From Prostheceraeus crozeri (taxonomy: Eukaryota; Platyhelminthes; Polycladida; Euryleptidae): 64,000 nt of DNA. Position 1 is the stretch's first letter. Each line of letters starts with the position of its first letter. Below the pieces are notes generated by a model, which saw only the letters and a program-made list of their open reading frames with translations, was not told the DNA's origin and did not search any database. Of the stretch, positions 54,641-64,000 are shown piece after piece. A program made the position numbers and the translations under genes. The stretch lies in contig CAJQUW010007481.1 of assembly GCA_907163375.1 (NCBI GenBank), positions 248,001-312,000 on the forward strand, given 5' to 3'.

Positions 54641-55370
54641 TCACAGCACAAGTCATGAATTATGTCACTACAATTTCGTAGCCTCGCCAGAAGTTCAATT
54701 ACTTATTACATCCGGGAAGGCACGCTTTCAATCAGGCGGTTGATCACTACTTTATCTAAACTCTACCACTCTTGTCTTATCAAAACTCCTAGTCTTAAAA
54801 GAGCATCTCCAAGAATAATTGATCGCATCACCGCTCTTCAGCAAACTCAACAATTTCAGTGGAATTGAGGTCTGGAGAGCAAGCAGGCCGTTTCAAAGTT
54901 CGCATGTCAGCTTAATTCTTGAATGGTTAGTCACACAACTTTTGTAACAAGTGGCGCTGTCGTCGGCGTAAATCCAGTGGGAGGAAGGATCACCCAGTTG
55001 GGAGGACAGAGAAAGACTACCTTTGCAAAGCATTCATATATCCATCACAATTTGTGTTATCCTTTCATGTTTGGAGTTCAATTTGGCCACTCATCCATAT
55101 TGCAGCCCAAATAAGCAATCATCCACTTCCTTAATTCACAACCAATTTCATTGAGAACGCCAGTGGCAATTTGCAGCCTCGTGATCATGTAGTTTGTGAT
55201 CAATTCAATCCCTGATGTTCTCATACAGCTTTTAAAGCTCTCACTTTTCAGGCGACGTCTCACCTTTGTGGTAGAAACCGTCGGCTGCTGAGGTGAATTC
55301 CTCAAATCAGCGGAGGACAAGAGGGATCGTTTCTAGCCAAGTGAATAATCGTTAGGGGTGCATCGAACCT
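54640..55370 (-). mobile_element. Tc1-like transposase remnant
   Basis: Minus strand: SADLRNSPQQPTVSTTKVRR then RLKSESFKSC (55310-55240) matches the second HTH of Tc1-like transposases (S-T-x-T-V-R-R-R-L). Then WIYADDSATCYKSCVTNH (about 54970-54920, the D-N-A-x-C-H catalytic segment, mutated), and RPACSPDLNSTEIVEF (about 54890-54845, where P-A-x-S-P-D-L-N-P-I-E carries the last catalytic residue). Frame changes and stops lie between the blocks, and the first catalytic D was not located. No terminal repeats found. Old and broken. Confidence 0.7.
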
Positions 55371-57819
55371 CGATTGTTTATGTTTAAGGCGGAACCAGTA
55401 CATTGCCGAATCAAACAAAAAGTTCGGTGGAACCAAACTGGCCTAGCCTTCTGTTGTTATTACTGAAAGTGATTGTAATCAAAATTTTCTCCTGAATTTA
55501 TTTATCCAGTTAATACGTATGCCGTTAAGTAACCAAAATTCATTACGTGTATAATAATAATACATCATAATAATGATTTGATAAGTTGGGCTACATCCAT
55601 GGAAAAGGATATGAGCTATTACAGATCGACAAAATGTTGTGACATTGCCCAAGACTTAGAACCGCAGTCTTGGCATATACCACTGATATTGCGATCGGGT
55701 AGTGTGTAAAATCGTGCAGCTCCACGGGTTCTCTGAAATTATGAGATCGCGGAAATCACAACTAAGTGTTAATAGTTTACACTAACGCTCGGCTTTCCGA
55801 GAACAGCATTGCAGGGAATATAATTGGTGGATATTCTTATGTAAACGGTGTTGATACTTTACTCGGAACGAATGTTTTCCGAGGCTGGAAGGCTTTGGGA
55901 AGACAGTCGCTCTTGTTTGCTACCAGGGAGAGGAGAGGGATGCACCTGTTCTTGTACGATATCCATAACTCGCAGTGAAATTCCTGATGTGAACATGTCA
56001 GTTTGTTTTTTGATTTTTTTGATTATTCAATATAGCATTTTGAGTATTATTGAATGACTTCAGAAAATAACATTAGTGTTTCTATTATTTTTTGTATTTT
56101 TACCTTGCGTCTATGTATTACCTGCCTGCTCGACCACAGCGAAAAGATGGTCAACCCTATTGTGCCTCGAGGTTGTAGCAGCAGATATCATCACCAGAAT
56201 CGACTTATGCATAATCTATGTCACAATTTAATTCTAACTTTCTATGGCATAGTTCACAATTTGAATTGTAGCTGTAGTCTACTTCAAGAGCTTGTTTTCA
56301 TAACAATATTATAACTCAACAGACTCAGACGTTTTGCCTCGTTATAAGGTTAAATAAGGAATACTACTACTATGATTTCACTCTTGATGTGCAGATTTGG
56401 CATTTTTGCAGTGCGTTCGGTTTGTCTTGATAATAATTGGTTTGATGAAACCAAACAGGTCTTCAACTTTGTCATTATCACAATAATTGCAAAGGTACTC
56501 GTCATGACCCTTTCTATTTCTATAACGTGTAGGCACAATTTACATGTACGTCAGCTTCAGTCATGTGAACATCAACCTGTCCAAGAACAGTCCAATACTT
56601 TCAATTACATGATCACAAACATTATCTTGAAAAGTTATGCAGGCTATTTCGTGGTTATCATATTGTAGTAGAATAAAAGTAAATTACTTAAATAATTCAT
56701 TATTACTGAACTAATGAACTACTGAACTCATAATTATTGAACTAATCAATGAATTGGCGTGAAAGATGGGCATCAATCTTCTGTTTAATCATGAATGGAT
56801 TTACGGAAGGGTAATATCCTTAAAGGCAATGTATATTTTATACATGCATGTACGATGCAGAGCTGCATCATTTTACTTAGTGATGCGGTTGCTATGCAAT
56901 GGGTGCGACATCCGCACATTGTGTGCACCGACATTCACAGTTTAAATTATCAAATCTACCCTCATCTAACATTCCATTGTTTTCTGATATGTCGAAATAA
57001 ATTTAAGATTGTTCTATTCTTAGAACAATCCAGACGATTGACACAGTACTCCTTTCACAAGTTGTATTCAGTTAAGAAGTTTGGAATATGTGGCAATGGC
57101 TACACCATAACTAGGTATTTAAAACTTTGCTGGAAATTTGGCGTTTGTTTGCAAGAAGAACTTATAAAGCAATCGTGTATGTGCACGAAAATGAGAAAGC
57201 ACGGGTTTTTCCTCAATTTAAAAAGTGTTAAAATAATGATTCTGTAATCTGGATGATGAGTAGGCCTATTTCTATAAATCATAAATTTTCAAAGTAACTT
57301 AAATATTCTTTGTCACACGACAGTCCATGAACAAGTTTTCCTGTGAATTATGTCAGCAAATGGAACAAATATAGGTCTTTGATTTCAAAGAAATTCATTT
57401 TCATCTTTATCTCATGCTCTTGATTATATAGTGTTTAGCTAGCAAGCACTAGGACGTTTATTACCATTATCATAATTATATGAGAAACTATAATATATGC
57501 ATAATAAAAATATATACATAATTTTTGTGAACTTGAAGATTTCCTCCATTTACATATAAAAACAAGCCTTTTGATAACCGCTTTTCGTTTCTATGCGGTA
57601 GGGGATGATCACAGACTACGGTGTAGAGGCAAAATGGTTTCAATTGATATTTAAAAAGGTTTGTTTTTTGTCATATCCGCATCCTGTGATTCTTACTTTA
57701 ATAGGAATTGACTGACAATATCTCACTCATATCCACTCATGTAAAACATGCTGTTGATGCATGAAATTCTTTGTTTAATGAAGCTCATTTAAAACTGCAA
57801 GAAAACTCTTAGCCGACTT
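55371..57819. other. Intron, nothing recognised
   Basis: Plus frame 56795-57247 (150 codons) and others have no recognised motif. AGGGGTGCATCGAACC near 55356 resembles a hAT terminus without a partner. Confidence 0.45.
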
Positions 57820-57843
57820 ATGTCTTATGCATTTTTTCTCCAG

Positions 57844-58094
57844 GATATGGACCTCACACCCAGTGATATTGCCGCGGGATTGCTTCTGTTACGGCACCGA
57901 CAAGAAAATGAGCTACAGTCAACTAGTGTATCTCCTCCGTCAGCAATGGCGCATGGTGATGACGTGGACACCGAATGGTTTGAAGTACCAACCATTTCCT
58001 ACTTCATGAAGTACGCTCTCGCGTGTTATGGATGGCCGATTTACATGATGATGAACTTCTGCGGCGGTTGTTGCAAACTTTGTGGTCTATGTCG
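57844..58094 (+). CDS. DAGLB-like: DAG lipase (DAGLB-like) exon, cytosolic start
   Basis: Second visible DAGL exon. The acceptor TTTTCTCCAG ends at 57843 and the donor GTAAGC starts at 58095. The exon begins DMDLTPSDIAAGLLLLRHRQ, the highly conserved D-x-D-L-x-P-S-D-I-A-A-G-L-x-L-L-x-x-x-Q block, and continues to YFMKYALACYGWPIYMMM, matching the family's Y-M-x-F-A-x-A-A-Y-G-W-P-x-Y segment, then a cysteine cluster (CGGCCKLCGLC). It starts in phase 0 and ends two bases into a codon. The lipase G-x-S-x-G motif and the rest of the catalytic domain must lie beyond this window; they were looked for downstream and not found. Confidence 0.92.
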
Positions 58095-58925
58095 GTAAGC
58101 ACTAAGCAATCTCTTCTATGCAATCAATGCAATTCAGGGACGAATAAATACACTCTTGCTTTTTCATGGATAGTTCTATGCGATACCCTGTGGATTGTAA
58201 AATATAATGCGGCATGGATGCGAGGAACCAGACAGAATATCTTCTCACTCTAATCACAGCAACTTTCTTGTTATATTACTACCGACCTATTGAAATTGAT
58301 CGCCTGATGAAGGAGCAGGTTCTCCGACACATGTTGCGTATACAGATAATTTCCTTTGGCAGATTGGTCGTTTTTACTCTATTATTCTTACCGACCTATT
58401 GATTGAAAACGTGGTTGAGAAAAAACAAAGATTCAATGTCTTTTCGAATGATCCGAAACTTCTCATCATAAGAAGAACAGCAAATAAGTTAACATCAAGA
58501 ACGGTTTCCCCAGCTCAATCAACAATCGTGGATATTGATGATAAAGAACCAGCATTTGTCAGTAAAGTAGTATCTAAGAAAAGTACATTTTCTATTCAGT
58601 TCGACTCATAGAATCATTCGGCTCTAAATCCCAGTAGTAAAGTTAAAAACAGTTCATGGCCTAGTCGCTGATACTTACTCGTCAGTGATAAAAGCAACGA
58701 CTGATCAATTTGCCTTTTGAGAGCGCCAAAAATTCAATGCAGTACTTTCTGTTAGTTTTGGACACTGTCGCCATATATCGTAAGGGGCAATGAACTTCAC
58801 ACCCATGAGAATGATGTAATTACCCTGAATCTTAGTTGATTCCAAATCACAGAATTTCAGAAGGACGGTTATCTCCATTCTGCTAGCTGAACTTCAAATA
58901 TAATTTCTTGGTGACATCTAGGTGA
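58095..58925. other. Next intron, two short ORFs
   Basis: Frames 58214-58402 and 58399-58611 (plus) have no recognised family. The words ACCGACCTATTGA recur at 58279 and 58390. No DAGL exon was seen. Confidence 0.4.
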
Positions 58926-58929
58926 GATG

Positions 58930-60625
58930 CTTTTTATGGCGATATTTTACAGCTTAAGTTATGTGAAACAGCAACTGCTGCACCCAAAGAAAGGACCTGA
59001 GCAACTGAGCGCCATCCGTCACCGAGATTTCGACACATTCCGCCCCATTGGACCTCCCACTTCCGCGGAACAGATCGAGACACACAAGACTTTCCTTTCT
59101 TTGTTTGACCACTCGGCCCAAAGTCAATGCCCGCTGCATACCTGGAGGGTATCACTGAATCCGAGACTGCTTCCACAATCGCTTGCAGGACCAAACCGTG
59201 CCGGTGCGTGTGCTATCCTCCTTGCAGTGCAAAAAGAAAACCAGAGTATATGGCGAAGATTGGCATACTTGCTACGCAAGCGACACTGAGGATCCGTGCG
59301 GATTCCCCAACGTATCAAATTAGTGGGGGATGGAAACACATCATTGGTCCATTGAAGCGGAACTGCCAATAGCCCATGTTCCACCAATCGTTCCATGAGA
59401 TCCTGTGATCTTCAACTTCCCCCAGTTGAGCCATCTTCCTTGCTGCCCTTGTTGCACTGCTAGGGTAAGTCTCTTCTCTTCTTCCAAGGTTCGCACCTCA
59501 TTCTCTAGCAACTTCCTTCTTTGGTCATTTTTTGCTCATTTCTGACCAAAATTTCTCTCTCTTTTCCATACCAAAACCTCTCCTGCCGCTTTGGATAACT
59601 CCTATCACCTCTCTGTGCTTTGCAATAGAGATGATGGAGGACATGACTTCCGCCACATCCTACTTTCGGCCCACTTTCAACTGAGGTGGATCTGAGCAGA
59701 TAACCTCATCACGAGAGAAAGTCAACATAGACTGCAGCCGAATCTTACTGACCTCCACAATAGATGTTAGTGGCAATCATAATCTGTTCCTCTTGCCGTG
59801 CAAAGCAGAACTGGTAAGCATTCGGGAAACATCAAGCCACTTCCGCATCATTTTGCTCACCTTGGCTTTGATTATCTCCATTCTGGATAGGGAGATCTCA
59901 TAAATCGTTATAGGCCACATAACATTCAGTCAATGGAAACGTATGCCATCTTCCCAAGCTTTCACTCGTCTCTCGAACAGTCGGAATCCGCTCTCCTACC
60001 AGATCAAAAGGCACGTATGTCATCTTGCCTCTCAGCAATGATAAAACCCTACTCTTCTGTGGCTTAAATTTCATCCCACACCACCCAACAAGTTCACACA
60101 ACCTGTTGAGAATATCTGTGACACGCCTAGAATCATTTTCCATGACCGTCAAATCGTCCATGATGACCATAACAAACAGGATGGGAGAGATAACACACAC
60201 CGTAGCAATTCCTCTTTCTAGCGGACATAAACTAGTCACGCCGTCATTGGTGCTGAAACTGAAACGGAATGTATCGAAGTAGCTTGTGATACATTCGTTA
60301 AGCTTTTCAGGCACGTGAAAAAATTCAAGGGCGAACTGAATGATTCTATGAGGCACAGATCCATAGGCGTTGTCCAAATCCAATCAGACGACATGGATAT
60401 CTTTACCATCAAGCTTCGCCGGCCTCAACCGATTCCATATTGTTGAGACGTTCCAAACAACCAGGGAAACCTGGAACACCAGTTTTTTGAATGCTCGCAT
60501 TGACAAAACCGTTCGCGAGCAGGAACTTACCCAAACGCCTCGCCATCACACTGAAGAATACTTTTCCCTCCACATTCAGCAACGAAATTGGTAGGAATTG
60601 ACCTAGAGGGGTTGCATTGTTCTTC
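58930..60625 (-). mobile_element. LINE with RT and C-terminal domain
   Basis: Minus-strand LINE fragment. [18 protein letters not shown] (about 60580-60525), then a 161-codon frame starting MDLDNAYGSVPHRIIQFALE (60383 down), the RT motif A block of LINEs that read W-L-D-L-x-N-A-Y-G-S-x-P-H. IVMDDL-type palm: MVIMDDLTVM near 60165. Then KPQKSRVLSL. After a gap with frame changes comes the C-terminal domain: DVFPSPTNLIRWGIRTDPQC and LRSKYANLRHILW (59345-59230), with a C...C...H arrangement. Several breaks. Ends near 58930. It abuts a (TA)n tract upstream. Confidence 0.8.
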
Positions 60626-60628
60626 TTT

Positions 60629-60647
60629 TATATATATATATATATAT
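60629..60647. repeat. (TA)n tract
   Basis: About nine TA units at the 5' edge of the LINE fragment. Confidence 0.9.
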
Positions 60648-60730
60648 GTCATAATAAGATCTTATTTATTTATTGGCCTTGTCTTTCTTTTCATTTATTT
60701 ATTCTACCGGCTAATGGCGAAACATCATCA

Positions 60731-60733
<3 letters not shown>

Positions 60734-60810
<77 letters not shown>

Positions 60811-60884
60811 TGTATACACACATATTGTATATGCACATATGTATACATATATATACATTGTATACACACATATTGTATATGCAC

Positions 60885-60929
<45 letters not shown>
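60734..60929. repeat. Long (TA)n / TACACA compound microsatellite
   Basis: Two TA blocks flank a duplicated unit of about 48 bp containing ACATTGTATACACACATATT (60807- and 60855-). It runs directly into the PLE terminus at 60930. Confidence 0.95.
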
Positions 60930-60934
<5 letters not shown>

Positions 60935-61282
60935 CCAACAAAAGTACGACACGGAATTATCAAAGAAAAACTCAATTTCAACTGAAATGCCCGACCGGTT
61001 TCTACCTGTCACCAGGCTTGTCAAGGGCTTGATCTTTAATGTAAACTGACATACAAAAATAATTTGAAATCTAAGCATTCATACATTGTATATAACGTAG
61101 ACCAAGAAATCAAATGGCGGATAAAAGCAGGATGTCATCATGGCAAAGTCAGATATCAAATTAGTAGACAAGAGCAAAACTACATGTCACGATTTAAGGT
61201 GGGTCCTAGATATTTAATGCACTGCTTCTCTTTTTGCTCGCGATGTAATTTTGAGCAGTTCGGTGGAAGCTTTAAGATCGGC
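60930..61282 (-). repeat. PLE inverted arm, left
   Basis: Minus-oriented PLE 3' end: last part of the GIY-YIG frame (LHREQKEKQCIKYLGPTLN), non-coding tail and hammerhead-like motif at 60989-61030. Matches 62440-62792 inverted. Confidence 0.9.
60989..61030 (-). ncRNA. Degenerate hammerhead-like motif, PLE end
   Basis: The minus strand reads AGCCCTTGACAAG, a hairpin CCTG/CAGG, TAGAAA, CCGG, TC, GGGC. Helix I (GCCC/GGGC), GAAA, the palindromic CCGG and TC are in hammerhead order, but CTGATGA is replaced by CTTGACA, so it is probably a relic or a different fold. Duplicated at 62692-62733 on the plus strand. Confidence 0.35.
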
Positions 61283-61790
61283 ATGGCATAAAACAAGGGA
61301 GATAATTGCTCAGCACAAGTTGCGATATGATTGCTTACGTGAAGAATTCGATATTTTGCATCATTTATCTGTTGTCGGTGCACCCGAATTCGTGCACGCA
61401 GAGTATCCCCCGTCTGTCCCACATAGAATAAGTTGCACCCACGACATTGAATAGCACAAATCACGTCCATTGAACCACAGTTCATATTGCTTTTGACCTC
61501 AAACCTTTTTTCCGTACCATTTTGTGTCATATATTTGAATGTTGTTCCGATAATTAGGTGTTGACAGCACATGCATTTTTTATCGTTGCATTTCGAAACT
61601 CATGTTATTTGTTGTCTGTTTTTCTTTCTTAAAAGTTGTAATAAAGAAGAAGGCTGTCGAAAGCAAGGTCTTAAGCGATATTCCTTAAAGGGAGAATTTA
61701 ACTTCAAAGTGGTAAAAACTGGCATAACTACATCTTTCATCACATTTGGATTGTTAGGATTATAATTTTTGACAGCTTATATATTATTAT
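61180..61790 (-). mobile_element. PLE thumb and GIY-YIG endonuclease
   Basis: The minus strand reads KNYNPNNPNVMKDVVMPVF and PCFRQPSSLLQLLRK (61765-61620, RT thumb end), then after a stop a 130-codon frame (61572-61183): cysteine pair MCCQ, then CAIQCRGCNLFYVGQTGD and LRARIRVHRQQI (the GIY-YIG domain with YVG), ending PTLNRDM. Closest in this window to the fragment at 443-1225. At least one stop breaks the protein. Confidence 0.85.
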
Positions 61791-61793
61791 ATA

Positions 61794-62418
61794 CAGCTCC
61801 CGCCATTGATATCCGGACAAAAAACGATTTTTCAGAGAAATCGTCATATTATTGAAATGTAGAGTAAGTTAGCTGATCTATGTCAATCCTGTATGCGTAT
61901 TATTGATTGTTCCATGGTTTGTTCATTATTATGGCATAATATAGCTACTGTTTTTCTTTTACTTTGATTAATGAGTTAATATGGTTGATCAGATTTTTCA
62001 GGAGCACAGTCATTGTTGATATGAAGAACCAAATTTATTGGTGGCTCCGTACGTCTTTATTGATCGCGTTTAAAATACAGATTATAAAAGAAATATGCAC
62101 GGATCTTCGACCTTGTGCCTTCTTGGTGCGATGTTCGAACATCGCTGCAGTGAAACTCAGGATGAGAAAAAGCGTGTATCATCATTTTAGCAAGCAATAA
62201 CTAGTAGACCTTAATTGTGGTACATATCGGTCTTTGGTGAGATATCTATGCCAAGGTAGGCATTATGCGTTTACCACATTGCTTACAAGTGTTTATTACA
62301 CATTAATGCAAATAATGTCTTCTAGAGTGATCAAATTATTCGTATACAGCTTTATTTCAAACAAAAGGTAGAAAATGCCAAAATTTTAGTTTTGTCCGGA
62401 TATCAATGGCGGGAGCTG
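61794..62418. mobile_element. MITE with 29 bp terminal repeats
   Basis: 625 bp element with exactly matching 29-base inverted ends (61794-61822 and 62390-62418, starting CAGCTCCCGCCATTGATATC), flanked by TA (61792-61793 and 62419-62420), so of Tc1/mariner type. No transposase; a 78-codon frame at 61964-62200 has no motif. It sits inside the PLE and is therefore younger than that copy. Confidence 0.85.
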
Positions 62419-62439
62419 TATATATAATTATACTTTTAA

Positions 62440-62792
62440 GCCGATCTTAAAGCTTCCACCGAACTGCTCAAAATTACATCGCGAGCAAAAAGAGAAGCAG
62501 TGCATTAAATATCTAGGACCCACCTTAAATCGTGACATGTAGTTTTGCTCTTGTCTACTAATTTGATATCTGACTTTGCCATGATGACATCCTGCTTTTA
62601 TCCGCCATTTGATTTCTTGGTCTACGTTATATACAATGTATGAATGCTTAGATTTCAAATTATTTTTGTATGTCAGTTTACATTAAAGATCAAGCCCTTG
62701 ACAAGCCTGGTGACAGGTAGAAACCGGTCGGGCATTTCAGTTGAAATTGAGTTTTTCTTTGATAATTCCGTGTCGTACTTTTGTTGGAATTA
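62440..62792 (+). repeat. PLE inverted arm, right
   Basis: Plus-oriented copy of the PLE 3' end, starting inside the GIY-YIG domain. Apparently identical to 60930-61282. Includes the motif copy at 62692-62733. Confidence 0.9.
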
Positions 62793-62819
62793 TTTACGGA
62801 CCATTTTTGAGTTTTCTCT

Positions 62820-62846
62820 CTTATATATATATACATATATATATTA
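62820..62846. repeat. (TA)n tract
   Basis: Interrupted TA run between two oppositely oriented PLE pieces. Confidence 0.85.
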
Positions 62847-62849
62847 AAA

Positions 62850-63165
62850 TTCGTAAATTTAGGCAGCAAATTATTTTTGAGACATGTATTGCAGAAAAGC
62901 AAATCGCAATCAATTTTAGATAACTTAAGGTAATATTTTTCAAATGATCGATAAATTGATTTCACTTCGGAACTAGAAAACTTAAAAGCGACTTTAGAAA
63001 ACCATTTCACTGCAAAAATATTTATACCGGCTCTTCGGATATTTACACTATCCATCATCAGGGAGTGAAATAATTAGGACATAGTACATTTAAGTAGGAA
63101 ACAAATTTCAAACTACATATTATTAGGTACTTGAAAAATCAATGTTCTGAAATATATACAAAGAT
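62850..63165 (-). mobile_element. PLE 5' end with leader
   Basis: Minus strand: MMDSVNIRRAGINIFAVKW, KSIYRSFEKYYLKLSKI, then CDLLFCNTCLKNNLLPKFTN, the conserved PLE N-terminal helix, after which the sequence runs into a (TA)n tract and the element is cut off. Upstream lies a hammerhead-like motif. The direct relative is 5945-6235. Confidence 0.75.
63020..63070 (-). ncRNA. Hammerhead-like motif in PLE leader
   Basis: The minus strand reads CTGATGA (63061-63055), helix II GGAT/ATCC (4 bp after one T), GAAG instead of GAAA, then AGCCGGTA. Core half 1 is perfect; the GAAA change and poor helix I argue against activity. Confidence 0.4.
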
Positions 63166-63245
63166 AGCTAATGATACACTACCAAAGTTAATAGAAGGAT
63201 ATCTACTAAAACTATAAAGAAATCTAAAGAAGAATAAGGATAAAG

Positions 63246-63759
63246 TTACAAAACTAAGAGTCGCCTTGTCAAGCCTTGATCTTGCCGATTGAGCTGGGGT
63301 TGGAGGCTTTTGATGAGCAAAGTCTCAGCAATTTCAAGATCACGTTGTCTGTTGTATTTGGCTAGGATAGTCATGTTCTTCAGCATAACCATATATCCTT
63401 TTTCACCGTGTGTTTGCAGATGGTCTTTGATTGCACCGTTCGAGACATGTTGCTTGCAGCGATGTTCGAGGGCATTAGTTGTGTAACCAATGTAAGCGAC
63501 ACCGTTACAAGTGTCATGTGGGCACGTGAATTGGTAGACAACATGATGCCGCTCGGATTTTGCTTGCACTGATGGTTTCAGAATTGTCTTAAGACGGTTC
63601 GGTCTGTAGTAAGTTCTTACTTTTACTTGAACAGATGGCAGTGTTGGAATAACATTATTCTTGATAATGGCTGTTAATCGTTGCTCTTCAATTTTTGCCG
63701 ATGTACTCCATTGACTTTGGTAGTAAAAGTTGATTGTTGCTTCTGCATTTTTAGGATCG

Positions 63760-63760
<1 letters not shown>
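63246..63760 (-). mobile_element. PLE-type GIY-YIG domain, another family
   Basis: The minus frame is open from the (TA)n tract to 63246. NNVIPTLPSVQVKVRTYYRP, then HHVVYQFTCPHDTCNGVAYI and GYTTNALEHRCKQHV (the GIY-YIG core, with a C-P-x(3)-C insert before YIG), KDHLQTHG, and DLEIAETLLIKSLQPQLNRQ, the C-terminal helix that ends GIY-YIG PLE proteins. The reverse transcriptase is missing, cut at the microsatellite. This family differs from the other three GIY-YIG copies here. The frame itself has no stop. Confidence 0.85.

Positions 63761-63763
<3 letters not shown>

Positions 63764-63796
<33 letters not shown>
63764..63796. repeat. (TA)n microsatellite
   Basis: About 16 TA units at the 5' break of the GIY-YIG fragment. 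Confidence 0.95.
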
Positions 63797-63799
<3 letters not shown>

Positions 63800-64000
63800 G
63801 AAATCAGAAGTAATGGCAAATGTACGTAATAATAAAATAAGCGAAAACCAGAAGAGAATCTCAAATTAGAGTATATATCAGCCAAACGTTTTCACCGGGT
63901 CACCCGGCTTTTCAAGGCTACTAAATGAATGTATACAAATAATATCATTACAGAATAATTTATACTAAGATATCTTTAACATGAAAATATTGATACATAG
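63800..64000 (-). mobile_element. 3' end of another PLE, enters window edge
   Basis: Contains the motif at 63881-63920, minus strand: GCCTTGAAAAGCCGGG, TGACCCGGT, GAAA, ACGT, TTGGC. It resembles the PLE terminal sequences at 23.3 and 61.0 kb, so this is probably the non-coding 3' end of a PLE whose coding part lies beyond the window. A hairpin CCGGG/CCCGG takes the place of helix II; CTGATGA is absent. Confidence 0.5.

Larger units (their letters stand above)
22587..57843 (+). other. DAGLB-like: 35.3 kb intron of DAGL gene
   Basis: Bounded by donor GTGAGT (22587) and acceptor TTTTCTCCAG (57834-57843). Joining phase 0 ends gives ...DYFV then DMDLTPSDIAAGL, matching the family's Y-F-x-D-x-D-L-x-P-S-D-I-A-A-G-L junction. 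The intron is filled with mobile elements listed separately. No additional DAGL exon was recognised inside it. Confidence 0.8.
60930..62792. mobile_element. PLE with 353 bp inverted arms, MITE inside
   Basis: Same layout as 2885-5878. The left arm 60930-61282 is the reverse complement of 62440-62792; no difference was seen on comparing them by eye. The left copy is minus-oriented and carries the RT thumb and GIY-YIG (61760-61180); the right copy is a plus-oriented 3' end starting inside the GIY-YIG domain. A 625 bp MITE (61794-62418) lies between them. A long (TA)n tract adjoins the left end and a short one the right end. Confidence 0.8.

Noticed and set aside
58290-58345. CCTGATGAAGGAG...CTCCGACAC as a hammerhead
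   Set aside because: GACA replaces GAAA and no helix I or cleavage triplet is visible.
58214-58611. Two short plus ORFs as further DAGL exons
   Set aside because: They show no lipase motif and do not resemble the segment that should follow the cysteine cluster.
58927-59289. 120-codon plus ORF
   Set aside because: It is the antisense shadow of the LINE C-terminal domain on the minus strand.
60588-61078. Y/I-rich ORFs of 76-122 codons
   Set aside because: They are translations of the (TA)n and TACACA microsatellite.

Overview
This is a stretch of an AT-rich animal genome, almost certainly an invertebrate metazoan. The only host gene recognised is a sn-1-specific diacylglycerol lipase (closest to the DAGLB type) on the + strand. 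Two of its exons are visible: 22046-22586 (membrane segments of the N-terminal half) and 57844-58094 (start of the cytosolic part). Both have GT/AG splice borders in matching phase, and a 35.3 kb intron lies between them. The first exon(s) and the catalytic exons are not seen. No rRNA, true tRNA, CRISPR or bacterial-type gene is present.

Nearly everything else that can be recognised is mobile DNA. 1-6.2 kb: Penelope-like retroelement (PLE) pieces, one with long inverted terminal copies, plus two hairpins. 6.5-7.8 kb: LINE fragment. 9.3-11 kb: inverted-repeat element built of internally repeated units. 11-13.5 kb: LINE (minus). 14.4-20 kb: fossil Gypsy-type LTR element (minus) split by a LINE (plus). 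20.3-20.8 kb: foldback element with a tRNA-like core. 21.1-21.95 kb: LINE 3' part ending about 95 bp before a DAGL exon. The large intron (22.6-57.8 kb) holds a PLE; a complete-looking IS630/Tc1-type transposon whose transposase starts with a RING-H2 finger (26325-29238); a second, broken DD32E transposon nested in a hAT-like element (29756-33208); two further hAT-like elements (37154-39818, 45281-46813); foldbacks; LINE, SINE and Tc1 remnants; and a tandem array with hammerhead ribozymes (50.57-51.06 kb). After the second exon come a LINE (58.9-60.6 kb), long (TA)n tracts, and several PLE copies to the window end, one of them interrupted by a 625 bp MITE.

The two most striking things are these. 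(1) A retrozyme-like array contains a 246 bp monomer bounded by two hammerhead cores, one with a complete 7 bp helix I. It has an inverted copy beside it and a decayed copy 16 kb away. (2) An apparently intact DNA transposon with matching terminal repeats, TA target duplication and subterminal repeat arrays encodes a spliced RING-H2/HTH/DDE protein. A third theme is that PLE ends here carry hammerhead-like motifs whose helix III is a palindromic tetranucleotide, and that two PLE insertions share an unusual head-to-head layout with almost identical inverted 3' ends.
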